Assembly (NCBI RefSeq): GCF_004769195.1
Contig: NZ_RQET01000014.1
Span: 1 to 64,000 of the forward strand
Reading direction: 5' to 3'
DNA length: 64,000 nt
Source: Leptospira fletcheri
GTDB lineage: Bacteria; Spirochaetota; Leptospiria; Leptospirales; Leptospiraceae
A program made the position numbers and the translations under genes. The notes below the pieces were generated by a model, which was not told the DNA's origin, searched no databases, and saw only the letters and a program-made list of their open reading frames with translations. Shown here one piece after another: positions 53,523 through 61,892 of this stretch (within the stretch, counting starts at the first letter, position 1; each line of letters starts with the position of its first letter).

Positions 53523-55262
53523 ATGAACGGCAGTAGACGAACGACTTATCCAGGTATCATCGCCTTTCCGGGGCGCTTTTACGGTCGATGCGTCAAGATC
53601 GGAACAAAAAAAAGACATCTCGCGCACGGCGCTTACGTTCACGAATCCGAAGTGGAAAAGGAACTGTCCCGTCTAGAAAGAGCAGTTTCTACTTCCCGAA
53701 AAGAACTTAAAGAAATCGTAAATAAACTTCGGGAAAAATCGGAAGACAAGGAATTCAAGGAGATCCTGGAAACTCAGGTGGTCCTGATGGACGATCCGAC
53801 CCTGTCGAATTCCTTTCGGGACCGAATTCAAAACCACAGCGAAAACGCCTTCCTTGCAGTGGAAAATTCCCTGCGAGAATGGTCCGAAAAATTCAGTAGA
53901 ATGGAGAATCCTTTTTTTCGGGAAAGAGTCGACCATTTAAAGGATATTTCGAACCGCATTCTGGAAAACCTATTGGATAAAAAAGAGGAGGTTTCCTTCC
54001 TCGCGGACCTTTCGGAAGACGTGATCCTGGTGGCGAGAGAACTCACTCCTTCCCAAATGATTCTTATGAATAAGGCCAGGATACGAGGGATCGCCACGGA
54101 TCTCGGCGGAAAAACGGGACACATGGCTATCCTGGCCCGCAATTACGGGATTCCCACCATCGTCGGGCTAAAACAATTTTATGGAAGCGTAAAGGATAAC
54201 GAGTACGTCTTTCTGGACGGAGAAAACGGTCTTATGGTCCGTTCTCCTACGATAGAAGAAGTGAAGTATTACGGAGCCTCGTCCCCCATCCAATCGGAGG
54301 ACAAATCCCAAAAGAAAAGAAAATCGATCACCAAGGACGGAGTCAGGATCCGCCTAAAATGCAATCTGGAATCGGATGCAGACTGGGAACAGGCGAGAAA
54401 AATGGAAGTGGATGGAGTCGGACTGTTCCGATCCGAGTCCTTGTTCCTAAAATACCAGGACAGCAACGTATCCGGAGAGGAACAGTTCCAAGCCTACAAA
54501 CGGATTACCGAAGGCTTGGATCCGAACCCCGTATACATCCGTACTTTCGACATAGGCGCGGATAAATTCTCTACGGGAGAAATCGAGGAAAACCCGTTTT
54601 TAGGAAACCGCGGAATCCGGTACAGTCTGCAGAACCCGGATTGGTTTAAGGAACAACTCACCGCGATTTTAAGGGCGTCTTCTTTCGGGAACCTGAGCAT
54701 TCTACTTCCGATGGTTACCAACCTGTCGGAAATCAAAAAAACGAAGGAATTGCTGGAGGAATGCAAAAGGGAATTAAACGCTAAAAAGGAGAAGTTCAAT
54801 CGGAAAATCAAAATCGGAATCATGGTGGAAACTCCTTCCGCCGTGGCCTCTATGGATGTTCTCGCCAAGGAGGTGGATTTTTTTTCCGTCGGAACGAACG
54901 ATTTGCTCCAGTATCTGATGGCCGTCGACCGAAATAACGTGAACGTGTCCGGCCTTTACAATCCGTTTCATATCTCCTTCTTACGCGCTTTGCATCAAAT
55001 CATAAGCACGGCCTGGAAATACGAAAAACCCTTGAGCATCTGCGGCGAAATCGCTTCGGATACCAATTTTACGATTTTATTGATCGGATTGGGATTTCGG
55101 GAGATGTCCGTCTCTCTTCCCTTCGTCGGAGCTATCCGGAATATTCTGGCCTCCGTTAGTCTCAAACAGGCGGACTTTTTACTCAGGAAGGTTTTGGAAT
55201 TATCCGAATTGGAGGACTACGAAGCGATCGAAGCCTTCTTATTTAGCAAGCATCTAGAATAG
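53523..55262 (+). CDS. ptsI: PTS enzyme I (phosphoenolpyruvate-protein phosphotransferase)
   Basis: 579 residues without a GAF domain, so EI rather than PtsP in architecture. The phosphohistidine is His200 in GGKTGHMAILAR (usually TSH; here TGH). PEP-binding motifs follow: GVGLFRSESLFL, IRTFDIGADK, FFSVGTNDLLQY and SICGEIASD. It passes phosphate from PEP to HPr. No HPr, EII or HPr kinase is encoded nearby. Leptospires are thought to have only a partial, regulatory PTS, so a signalling role is likely (inference). Confidence 0.88.
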   Translation: MNGSRRTTYPGIIAFPGRFYGRCVKIGTKKRHLAHGAYVHESEVEKELSRLERAVSTSRKELKEIVNKLREKSEDKEFKEILETQVVLMDDPTLSNSFRDRIQNHSENAFLAVENSLREWSEKFSRMENPFFRERVDHLKDISNRILENLLDKKEEVSFLADLSEDVILVARELTPSQMILMNKARIRGIATDLGGKTGHMAILARNYGIPTIVGLKQFYGSVKDNEYVFLDGENGLMVRSPTIEEVKYYGASSPIQSEDKSQKKRKSITKDGVRIRLKCNLESDADWEQARKMEVDGVGLFRSESLFLKYQDSNVSGEEQFQAYKRITEGLDPNPVYIRTFDIGADKFSTGEIEENPFLGNRGIRYSLQNPDWFKEQLTAILRASSFGNLSILLPMVTNLSEIKKTKELLEECKRELNAKKEKFNRKIKIGIMVETPSAVASMDVLAKEVDFFSVGTNDLLQYLMAVDRNNVNVSGLYNPFHISFLRALHQIISTAWKYEKPLSICGEIASDTNFTILLIGLGFREMSVSLPFVGAIRNILASVSLKQADFLLRKVLELSELEDYEAIEAFLFSKHLE

Positions 55263-55284
55263 ATCGAAACCAGTTCTTTTCGCT

Positions 55285-55962
55285 CTAGTTCGTCTTTTTT
55301 TCCGTTTCTTGAATGTATTCCATAGCAAGGAACAGAAAAGGAAAATGGCTTCTTTCCTTTTCCTGCAAAAAAATGGCGCAAACCTCTTCCTTTCCCTTTA
55401 AAAACTGGAGATAGGATTGTTTTTCCGTACGGCAATAAAAGCTGCCTCGTAGGTCGGAAGCGGAAGAGATTTCATTGACCCACTCGAGTAATCCCGGCAA
55501 ATCCCTTTCCATCTCCTCTCCGGTGAGAAACAGAATTCTATAATTCCGTTCCTTCCAATTCCCGATCAACTGAAAGCCTTTTCCCGCCATGCCCGGAAAG
55601 ATCGAAACGGAATCCGCAGGCCCCTCGATCCTCGAAAAGACGAGAGACGGAGTTCCTCCCAAAATCGTCGGAAGAAAAATGTCGAAATCGATTCCAGAGA
55701 GTTCCTCCTTCCCTTCGATTCTGCAAAACCCCTTTTTAAATCCGGAGGTAAGTCCTTGCACTCGGATCTCTTTGCCTAATGAGGCTGCGAGTTCCCCCCG
55801 AGCCGCCAAAAATGCCAAATTCAAAACGGAGAGTTCCCGTATGCGGGAGAAATCCCAGACTTCCGGATGCTTGAAAGCCGAGAAATACAGGTTGTCTAGA
55901 GCATAGACATCGGAATGCCCATAGGGCTCGAATACCGCAGAACGCGTAAGTGCGTGACTCAT
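55285..55962 (-). CDS. Hypothetical protein
   Basis: 225 residues, no signal peptide, membrane helix or recognised motif. Phrases such as MSHALTRSAVFEPYGHSD and FYCRTEKQSYLQFLKGKEEV suggest a cytoplasmic protein with mixed alpha-beta content. Convergent with ptsI, 22 bases from its stop codon. Confidence 0.45.
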   Translation of the reverse strand: MSHALTRSAVFEPYGHSDVYALDNLYFSAFKHPEVWDFSRIRELSVLNLAFLAARGELAASLGKEIRVQGLTSGFKKGFCRIEGKEELSGIDFDIFLPTILGGTPSLVFSRIEGPADSVSIFPGMAGKGFQLIGNWKERNYRILFLTGEEMERDLPGLLEWVNEISSASDLRGSFYCRTEKQSYLQFLKGKEEVCAIFLQEKERSHFPFLFLAMEYIQETEKKTN

Positions 55963-56000
55963 ACCAAACCTATCGGTACGTTTTGCCGAGTTGACGGTAA

Positions 56001-56026
56001 AAAAAAGCCCGCGAGTCTACGCGGGC
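56001..56026 (-). terminator. Terminator after the acyl-CoA ligase gene
   Basis: GCCCGCG-AGTCTA-CGCGGGC with a run of eight U on the minus strand (55999-56006 on plus are A). It lies about 35 bases after the stop of the acyl-CoA ligase gene. Confidence 0.92.
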
Positions 56027-56060
56027 TTTCGATCTTTTCTGAAACGTAAAGGAGAGAGGA

Positions 56061-58100
56061 CTATTTGTCCGTATATACCTTTTTGATCTTATCGGCGTAT
56101 TTTTCCGCGATCACATGTCGCTTCATCTTCAACATATTGTTCAACTCGTCGCCGACTTCGAACGGTTTTGTGATCAGAAAGAAAGGGGTAACCTGCTCGA
56201 AGGATTTAAAACCGTTCTTTGCGTTGTTCAGGTTTTTGATCTCCTTACGGAAGAAATCCGTTACTTTCGGATTTTCGATGAATTTCTCCTTATCCGAAAA
56301 CTCTACGCCGTTCTCTTTGGCCCACTCTCCTAATTTTTCGAAGTCCGGGACGATGATGGCTCCCAAATTTTTCTGGTCCTGACCGATCACCATACACTGG
56401 CTGATATAGGGAGATTCCTGGAGCTTATTTTCGATCGGAACGGGCTCCACATTTTCTCCACCCATAAGAACGACGGTGTCCTTCGCGCGGCCGGTCAAGG
56501 TCAGGGTCTTCTTGAAATTGATCATGCCCATATCGCCGGTATTCATCCAACCGTCGACCAACGCCTTGGCAGTCGCTTCTTCGTTTTTGAAATACCCTTT
56601 CATGACCTGGGGTCCTTTTACGAAAACGACCCCTTTCCGGCCCAACATCCCTTTCGTGATGTGTCCGTTCTCGTCCACTTCGGTCAGTACTTCGTTGTTG
56701 TCGTTCCGGATTTGCAGATTCGTCTTCGGCACGATAGATCCGACGGAACCGATAATCAATTTTTGGAAGGTCCGAACCGACAATACCGGCGAGGTTTCCG
56801 TCATACCGTATCCTTCCAGCACCTTGATCCCGATATTATTGAAGAACTCGTCCACGTGTCTAGGAAGAGCGCCTCCGCCGGAAATGGACGCTTTGAGTTT
56901 TCCGCCGGTAGCGGTTCGAATCTTGGACAGAACCACCTTGTCCAAGGTGGCGCTGTTCAGGAACAGTGCCAATGCCGAAACCGCATAGAGTGGCAAACTT
57001 AAGAAAGACAATTCTGTGGGCGCCAACGCGTATGCCGCGATCGCGGTCAACACGGTCAGAGTATACGGCCCGGTCAAAAGGAACTGTATAACCATTAGTA
57101 TTCCGTAAAATACGGATATGATCGAGCTCCGCCCATGATAATCCACTTCGTTGCCGGAAAGAAAACGTGCTGCCGCATTCTTTTTGTCGGAAAAGAAATA
57201 TGCGATTTTGAACAACCCTCTCCGCAATGCAGGGGTCTGTCCGGGATCGTTGATCCTCGTATAAATTCCGTTGTAAATGTTCTCCCAGAGGCGGGGAGCC
57301 GATCCCATGAACGTAGGTTTTACCGTAGCCAAATCCTGTCTCAAGTCCCTTACGTTCGTGTAATAGGTGGCCGCCCCTATGCTGATGCAAACATATTCGA
57401 CCACTCTTTCGAATACGTGCCATACCGGTAGTATCGATAGAAGTCTGGCTTCCGCATTGATCTTCAGCATCGGAGTCACGTTCAGCACCTGGTGCATCAT
57501 ATTGGAATGCATCAACTGAACCCCTTTCGGTAGCCCGGTGGTTCCGGACGTATAAATCAGGGTGAATAGGTCGTTCGGTTGAATTCCTGCAACCCGCTCT
57601 TCCGCCTTCCGAGAACCGCCTGCGCGAAGCTGTTTTCCTTTTTCAATCAGATCATACAGCTTCAGGATTCCGGGAGCGGTAGATTCCCGATCCATCATAA
57701 TGATTGTCTTTACTTTCGAAAGCTGGGATTTGTTCCGATTGAACTTTTCCAGCATCTTGTCGTTTTCGATAAAGACTACTTCCGACTCGGAATGGCTGAT
57801 GATATAAACGATTTCCGAATCCGTAATATCCGTTCCGCGAGGGACGTCCGCGGCACCCGACATAATGATCCCGTAGTCGGCGATAATCCACTCCAAGCGA
57901 TTATCGGCCAAAAGACCCACATGCTCCCTTGATTTGATTCCTAAATCGATAAGTGCTTCCGCCAAATTCAAACCATAATCGTACAACTGACCGTAGGTGA
58001 CCGGATGATAGTTTTTCTGGGCGTCCTTGGAGTAAAAAGCGGGTTGGTCTTTGTATTTTTCCGCAGCCTCACGGAACAATTGGGCGAGATTCTCAGCCAT
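56061..58100 (-). CDS. Long-chain acyl-CoA synthetase-like AMP-binding protein with a membrane insertion
   Basis: 679 residues. AMP-binding landmarks: [19 protein letters not shown] (residues about 180), [19 protein letters not shown] and the C-terminal [17 protein letters not shown]. It should activate fatty acids as acyl-adenylates and acyl-CoA. Around residues 325-385 there is a stretch of two to three hydrophobic helices ([36 protein letters not shown]) inside the N-terminal domain, not seen in ordinary FadD. This may anchor it in the membrane. Single gene with its own terminator. Confidence 0.85.
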   Translation of the reverse strand: MAENLAQLFREAAEKYKDQPAFYSKDAQKNYHPVTYGQLYDYGLNLAEALIDLGIKSREHVGLLADNRLEWIIADYGIIMSGAADVPRGTDITDSEIVYIISHSESEVVFIENDKMLEKFNRNKSQLSKVKTIIMMDRESTAPGILKLYDLIEKGKQLRAGGSRKAEERVAGIQPNDLFTLIYTSGTTGLPKGVQLMHSNMMHQVLNVTPMLKINAEARLLSILPVWHVFERVVEYVCISIGAATYYTNVRDLRQDLATVKPTFMGSAPRLWENIYNGIYTRINDPGQTPALRRGLFKIAYFFSDKKNAAARFLSGNEVDYHGRSSIISVFYGILMVIQFLLTGPYTLTVLTAIAAYALAPTELSFLSLPLYAVSALALFLNSATLDKVVLSKIRTATGGKLKASISGGGALPRHVDEFFNNIGIKVLEGYGMTETSPVLSVRTFQKLIIGSVGSIVPKTNLQIRNDNNEVLTEVDENGHITKGMLGRKGVVFVKGPQVMKGYFKNEEATAKALVDGWMNTGDMGMINFKKTLTLTGRAKDTVVLMGGENVEPVPIENKLQESPYISQCMVIGQDQKNLGAIIVPDFEKLGEWAKENGVEFSDKEKFIENPKVTDFFRKEIKNLNNAKNGFKSFEQVTPFFLITKPFEVGDELNNMLKMKRHVIAEKYADKIKKVYTDK

Positions 58101-58266
58101 GAATCATAAATCTCCTGATTTACTAAGGGGTTATTCTATGCGTCCCGGGGAACCCGGCATGCCCCCCCAGGTTAAAAGTAGAACCTGAGAGATAAATCCT
58201 TTTTTTGGGGTTCCGGAACCTGAAACGGAAGTTATTTCATAAGCCCGTTAGCCACAATCAACCGTT

Positions 58267-58773
58267 TTACGGCGCTTCCAGCCAATTTCTGATCCTCCCT
58301 TGTAGAACGGGTAAGTCCTTCTCGGAAATTCCGTATTGGGAATGCAGACGTTTTCCCGAGGCGCTAAAAACGAATAGAGCAGGTTGTCCTTCGATTTTTA
58401 GAAGCTGGACCAACTTCCATTCCGGATCCAAAAAGCTAGGATAATCCATTCCGAAATCCTTTGCAGCCTTTTTGATCTCAGGCACGGTAAGATCGTTTTC
58501 CGTATTGATCCCGAACACTTGCGCATTCTTTCCGGCAAGGTCTTTTCTCAAGGCTTCCACCACCGGAACGGCCTTTTTGCAAGGTTCACACCAGCTCGCC
58601 CAGAAATCCAATACCAAAACTTGCCCGCGGTATTCCGAAAAACTATGAGGATTTCCTTCCCAGTCGTTTAAGCGAATCTGATACAAAGGCGCCTCATTCG
58701 GCCGGGAACAGGAACCGATTTGGAGGAAAGAAAACAGAAGAAAACCGATCGCGAGTTTGCGGCGAAATACCAT
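58267..58773 (-). CDS. TlpA/ResA-type thioredoxin-like lipoprotein
   Basis: 168 residues from ATG 58773, chosen because GGAAAGG is just upstream and it gives a lipoprotein signal (LQIGSC). Thioredoxin fold with the redox motif WASWCEPCKKA. It probably reduces or oxidises disulfides in the periplasm, for example in cytochrome c maturation or envelope repair. The cis-Pro loop (EGQPALFVF) is present. Confidence 0.85.
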   Translation of the reverse strand: MVFRRKLAIGFLLFSFLQIGSCSRPNEAPLYQIRLNDWEGNPHSFSEYRGQVLVLDFWASWCEPCKKAVPVVEALRKDLAGKNAQVFGINTENDLTVPEIKKAAKDFGMDYPSFLDPEWKLVQLLKIEGQPALFVFSASGKRLHSQYGISEKDLPVLQGRIRNWLEAP

Positions 58774-58901
58774 TTCCTTTCCAAAATACCGGGCGAAAAG
58801 TCCCGAGCAAGCCAAATCTGGACCTTCGAGATTCTAGAAGTGATCCTCCTTGCCAGTCCGGAGCCCACTTCTAGAATGGGACGACGAGATCCGGAAACGA
58901 A

Positions 58902-59318
58902 GTGTCCTCTTCTATTTATAATTATTTTCTAGACTTTTCCGAATTCGAGAATTATCTAAAAGGCCCATCCTTTTTCGGATCCGGCATTTCGGCCATCCCC
59001 GCTTTCGATTCGAAAACCTCGAATTCCACGGAGGCCAGGGTGGAATGGTCAGCCAAACGAGGATTCCATCTAGAACTGAAACATCCCGAAAAAGCCTATA
59101 TTAGAAAAGACTGGAATGATACCGAATGGGAACGAAAGGAGGACTTATTCCGGTTCTTTCCGGAGCCTTTTGAGGAAATTTTCTTCCAAGCTTTGGACAA
59201 AAGTAGATTTCATGTTCTCTGGAAATCGGAACGAGGAATCGTTTTTTCCGGAACCTTGTCCCGAAAGAAAACATCCCTTTTACATAAAATTTCAGCCTTT
59301 TTCAGCCGGAAGCGTTAG
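58902..59318 (+). CDS. Hypothetical protein
   Basis: 138 residues starting GTG. No motif recognised. A single domain with SARVEWSAKRGFHLELK-like alternating strands, ending in Lys/Arg. Its last 17 bases overlap the end of the convergent glycosyltransferase gene. Start not well supported, so possibly shorter or spurious. Confidence 0.4.
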   Translation: MSSSIYNYFLDFSEFENYLKGPSFFGSGISAIPAFDSKTSNSTEARVEWSAKRGFHLELKHPEKAYIRKDWNDTEWERKEDLFRFFPEPFEEIFFQALDKSRFHVLWKSERGIVFSGTLSRKKTSLLHKISAFFSRKR

Positions 59319-60489
59319 GTTTCGTTTCTTCCCTTTTTTCCAAAAAATCCAAGAAGACGTTTCGAGTCAATTCAGCGGAAGTATTCATTTCGAACTTTCT
59401 TAGATCCGCTTTGGGAAGTTTCCAAGGTTTGGAGGAATACTGAGACATTTCTTTTGCCCAATCTTCCGAATTCGCCAGACTCTTGTACAGAACGGAGCGC
59501 CCGCCGATCTCGCGAAAAACGTTCAAGTCGGAAACGAGGCACTGTCTTCCGTGAGCCAGCGCTTCCACTAGCGGAATTCCGAATCCTTCATATAGAGATG
59601 GGAACAGAAACAAACCCGCTTTGGAATAGAGATAATGCAGTTCCGCATCCGTGGGAGATTCTATCCAGAGCATGGAACCGATAGCGGTTTCCGATCTCAT
59701 GTTTTCCACCAGGGATTCCGTTCCCCAACCCGCCTTCCCCGCGTGAATCCAGAGGAGAGCCTTTTTCCCCGCCTTTTGTCTGTATTTCAAATAGGCTTCT
59801 CGCAAGAATCCGTAATTCTTTCTAGGTTCCACCGTAGAGACGGAAAGAAAAAATCCGGCGGGAATTCCGGCGACTCTCTCCGTCGGCGGTTTCCCAACCG
59901 AAATTCGGATTTCTTTCGGGTCGTATCCGGGATATACGACCGAAATCTTCTCTTCGGGAATATGATAATACGATTTCGCTTCTTCCGCTACCGCGCGGGA
60001 AATCGGCAGAATCTTATCCGCTCTCTCGGCGCTCCAACGCATATAAACGGATTGTTGGAATCTTGCGATCGGACGCATGGTCTCGGGAAATTTCCGAAGC
60101 ACAAAGTCCACGCAAGTGATGACCGCCGGAATTTCTTTCGGAAAAAACGGAGGAAGAAGTTGTTGGGTTCCCCAGAACAAATGAATATTCTTTTTCCGTA
60201 ATTCTAAAGGAAGAGCCAGACTGAAATAAAGTCCTCCCTTGGAGGCGAGGAACCCTTTTCCGATCTCTTCCTGTACGTTCGGCAATTCCTTGAGATGTGC
60301 GTGACTCGGATGCAAGGGGCGATGCGAAAATAGAAGAAATCGAAAGCGCGGATCCCCTCCGAATCCTTTCAAAGTGGAGGCGATCAATCTTCCGACACCG
60401 GAGACCGGCGTGGAAAGGGGACGGGCGTCCACTCCTATGACGAAGTGTTGGTTCGGGAAAGAGGTGGTAACTTTTTTTCTAGGAACCAA
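59302..60489 (-). CDS. GT4-family glycosyltransferase
   Basis: 395 residues starting TTG. N-terminal IGVDARPLSTPVSGVGRLI and the C-terminal FFLSVSTVEPRKNYGFLREA and FPSLYEGFGIPLVEALAHG (the E-x7-E nucleotide-sugar site) are typical of retaining GT-B GT4 enzymes such as mannosyltransferases. Acts in glycan or lipopolysaccharide assembly at the cytoplasmic face. 24 bases after the IMPase gene on the same strand. Confidence 0.85.
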   Translation of the reverse strand: MVPRKKVTTSFPNQHFVIGVDARPLSTPVSGVGRLIASTLKGFGGDPRFRFLLFSHRPLHPSHAHLKELPNVQEEIGKGFLASKGGLYFSLALPLELRKKNIHLFWGTQQLLPPFFPKEIPAVITCVDFVLRKFPETMRPIARFQQSVYMRWSAERADKILPISRAVAEEAKSYYHIPEEKISVVYPGYDPKEIRISVGKPPTERVAGIPAGFFLSVSTVEPRKNYGFLREAYLKYRQKAGKKALLWIHAGKAGWGTESLVENMRSETAIGSMLWIESPTDAELHYLYSKAGLFLFPSLYEGFGIPLVEALAHGRQCLVSDLNVFREIGGRSVLYKSLANSEDWAKEMSQYSSKPWKLPKADLRKFEMNTSAELTRNVFLDFLEKREETKPNASG

Positions 60490-60513
60490 AAAGATGGAAT
60501 CTCCGTAATACGA

Positions 60514-61383
60514 TTACCAATTTTCTCGGACGGAATTTCTAAGTCTTTCGCTATTCTTTCCCCAAAATTCCAGCACGCGATTCTCCCGCCCTGCGAGAAG
60601 ACCTACGCTAAGCTCGGAATCCAGAAAACGAAAGGGGTCACCCGTTTTGATCTCCAAATCGAAACCCTTCGAGGCTCTTAAGATCGCGATTCCCCCTGCG
60701 ATATCCCAATCGTTCTTGGGCCGAAGAGAAAGAGTCATCGCCGCCTTTCCTACGGCAACGAGAGCGAGCTTGTACGCGATGGAGCCCGTCGCTTTCCGTT
60801 TGTATTGAGGACCGAAATCCAAATCTTGGAACAATCCGTCCCGAGTTTCGGATACGGAAACTAATACTTCACGGGCAGTGTCGGAATCTCGCAAACCTTC
60901 GTTCTCCGCCAAAAAATAATGCGGGGAATTCCAATCGATCTCTAGTTTCGAATACGGAGGTTGTAGAATCTGGAGATTCGAACCGACCCCGTCCCTTCCC
61001 CAGAAAAATTCTCCGGTTGCAGGATTCATAATGATGCCGAAAATCGGAGTCCCGTTCTCCACTAGACCGAGACTTAACGCGAATTCCGGATTTTTTGCAA
61101 CGAATTCCCTCGTCCCGTCTATAGGATCCAGAATCCAGACCCTTCCGTTTCGGTGGGATTTCTGATCGAAAGGTAGGATGTCTTCTTCGGAAAACACAGG
61201 GTCTCCGAAACTTTCCCGGATCCCTCGGACCAAAATACGATTCGCGGCGAGATCGGCTTCCGTAACGGGATCGCCTTTCTTTTTTTCGCGAACCGCGAAT
61301 TCGCTTCGATAAATCCTCAGGATTTCATCCGCAGCCTCCAAAACGAATTTAGAAACTGTGCGGGCTTCTTCGGGAAAAAGCAT
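60514..61383 (-). CDS. Inositol monophosphatase family phosphatase
   Basis: 289 residues. Metal sites: DPVTEADLAANR, FSEEDILPF, ILDPIDGTREF and NDWDIAGGIAIL, giving the standard Asp/Glu set. Could be an inositol phosphatase, a CysQ-like PAP phosphatase or a histidinol phosphatase; the motif spacing does not decide. Second gene of a likely unit: small secreted protein, IMPase, GT4. Confidence 0.85.
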   Translation of the reverse strand: MLFPEEARTVSKFVLEAADEILRIYRSEFAVREKKKGDPVTEADLAANRILVRGIRESFGDPVFSEEDILPFDQKSHRNGRVWILDPIDGTREFVAKNPEFALSLGLVENGTPIFGIIMNPATGEFFWGRDGVGSNLQILQPPYSKLEIDWNSPHYFLAENEGLRDSDTAREVLVSVSETRDGLFQDLDFGPQYKRKATGSIAYKLALVAVGKAAMTLSLRPKNDWDIAGGIAILRASKGFDLEIKTGDPFRFLDSELSVGLLAGRENRVLEFWGKNSERLRNSVRENW

Positions 61384-61393
61384 TCGTCTAGAA

Positions 61394-61831
61394 TTATTTT
61401 CCTTGGGTCTGGGGTTGTTGTTTATCTTCCTTATGGGATTCTTCGTCCAGATTGTCCGGTTTGATATAGAAGACTTCGTTCGAGGGGGTTTGAAGATACA
61501 ATTCCGGATCCATTAAATAACTATAAAATATGATGTACGTCTTGTATTTGACGTATACCGAATAGGTCCCTTTTTGCTGTTCGTATTGGATGGAATCGGC
61601 GGTAAGCCCCTTCGTATATTCCTTATAATCCAGATATTTTCTATGGAGACTGTATTTTAATGCGGAGAGGAGGTTCTTTTCCAGGGTTGCCTTTTTCGTG
61701 GCTTCGGATACCTTCCTGTTTTTGTTGAATTCTTCTACCTTATTGAATTCTTCTACAAGACCGGTGACTTTTCCCGCAAGGAGCGGAGTCGCCAGACTCA
61801 AGGCCAGAGTTGCTACTAAAATCCGTTTCAT
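61394..61831 (-). CDS. Small secreted protein, unknown
   Basis: 145 residues with a Sec signal peptide (MKRILVATLALSLATPLLAG). The N-terminal mature part contains a tandem VEEFNK-VEEFNK from an 18-base direct duplication. The rest is a single alpha-beta domain rich in Tyr and Lys (YVKYKTYIIFYSYLMDP), ending in a Gln/Lys tail. AGGA seven bases upstream of ATG. Family not recognised. Ten bases before the IMPase gene. Confidence 0.6.
   Translation of the reverse strand: MKRILVATLALSLATPLLAGKVTGLVEEFNKVEEFNKNRKVSEATKKATLEKNLLSALKYSLHRKYLDYKEYTKGLTADSIQYEQQKGTYSVYVKYKTYIIFYSYLMDPELYLQTPSNEVFYIKPDNLDEESHKEDKQQPQTQGK
61725..61758. repeat. 18-bp tandem duplication in coding sequence
   Basis: TTGAATTCTTCTAC occurs at 61725-61738 and again at 61743-61756, an 18-base offset, encoding EEFNK twice in the small secreted protein. 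It keeps the frame and looks like a recent slippage event. Confidence 0.7.
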
Positions 61832-61892
61832 TGGTTTTCCTGTGTTCCTCGGAATTATTATCGGTTTTTCGCAGTAGGAACTTCTCCTTCCG

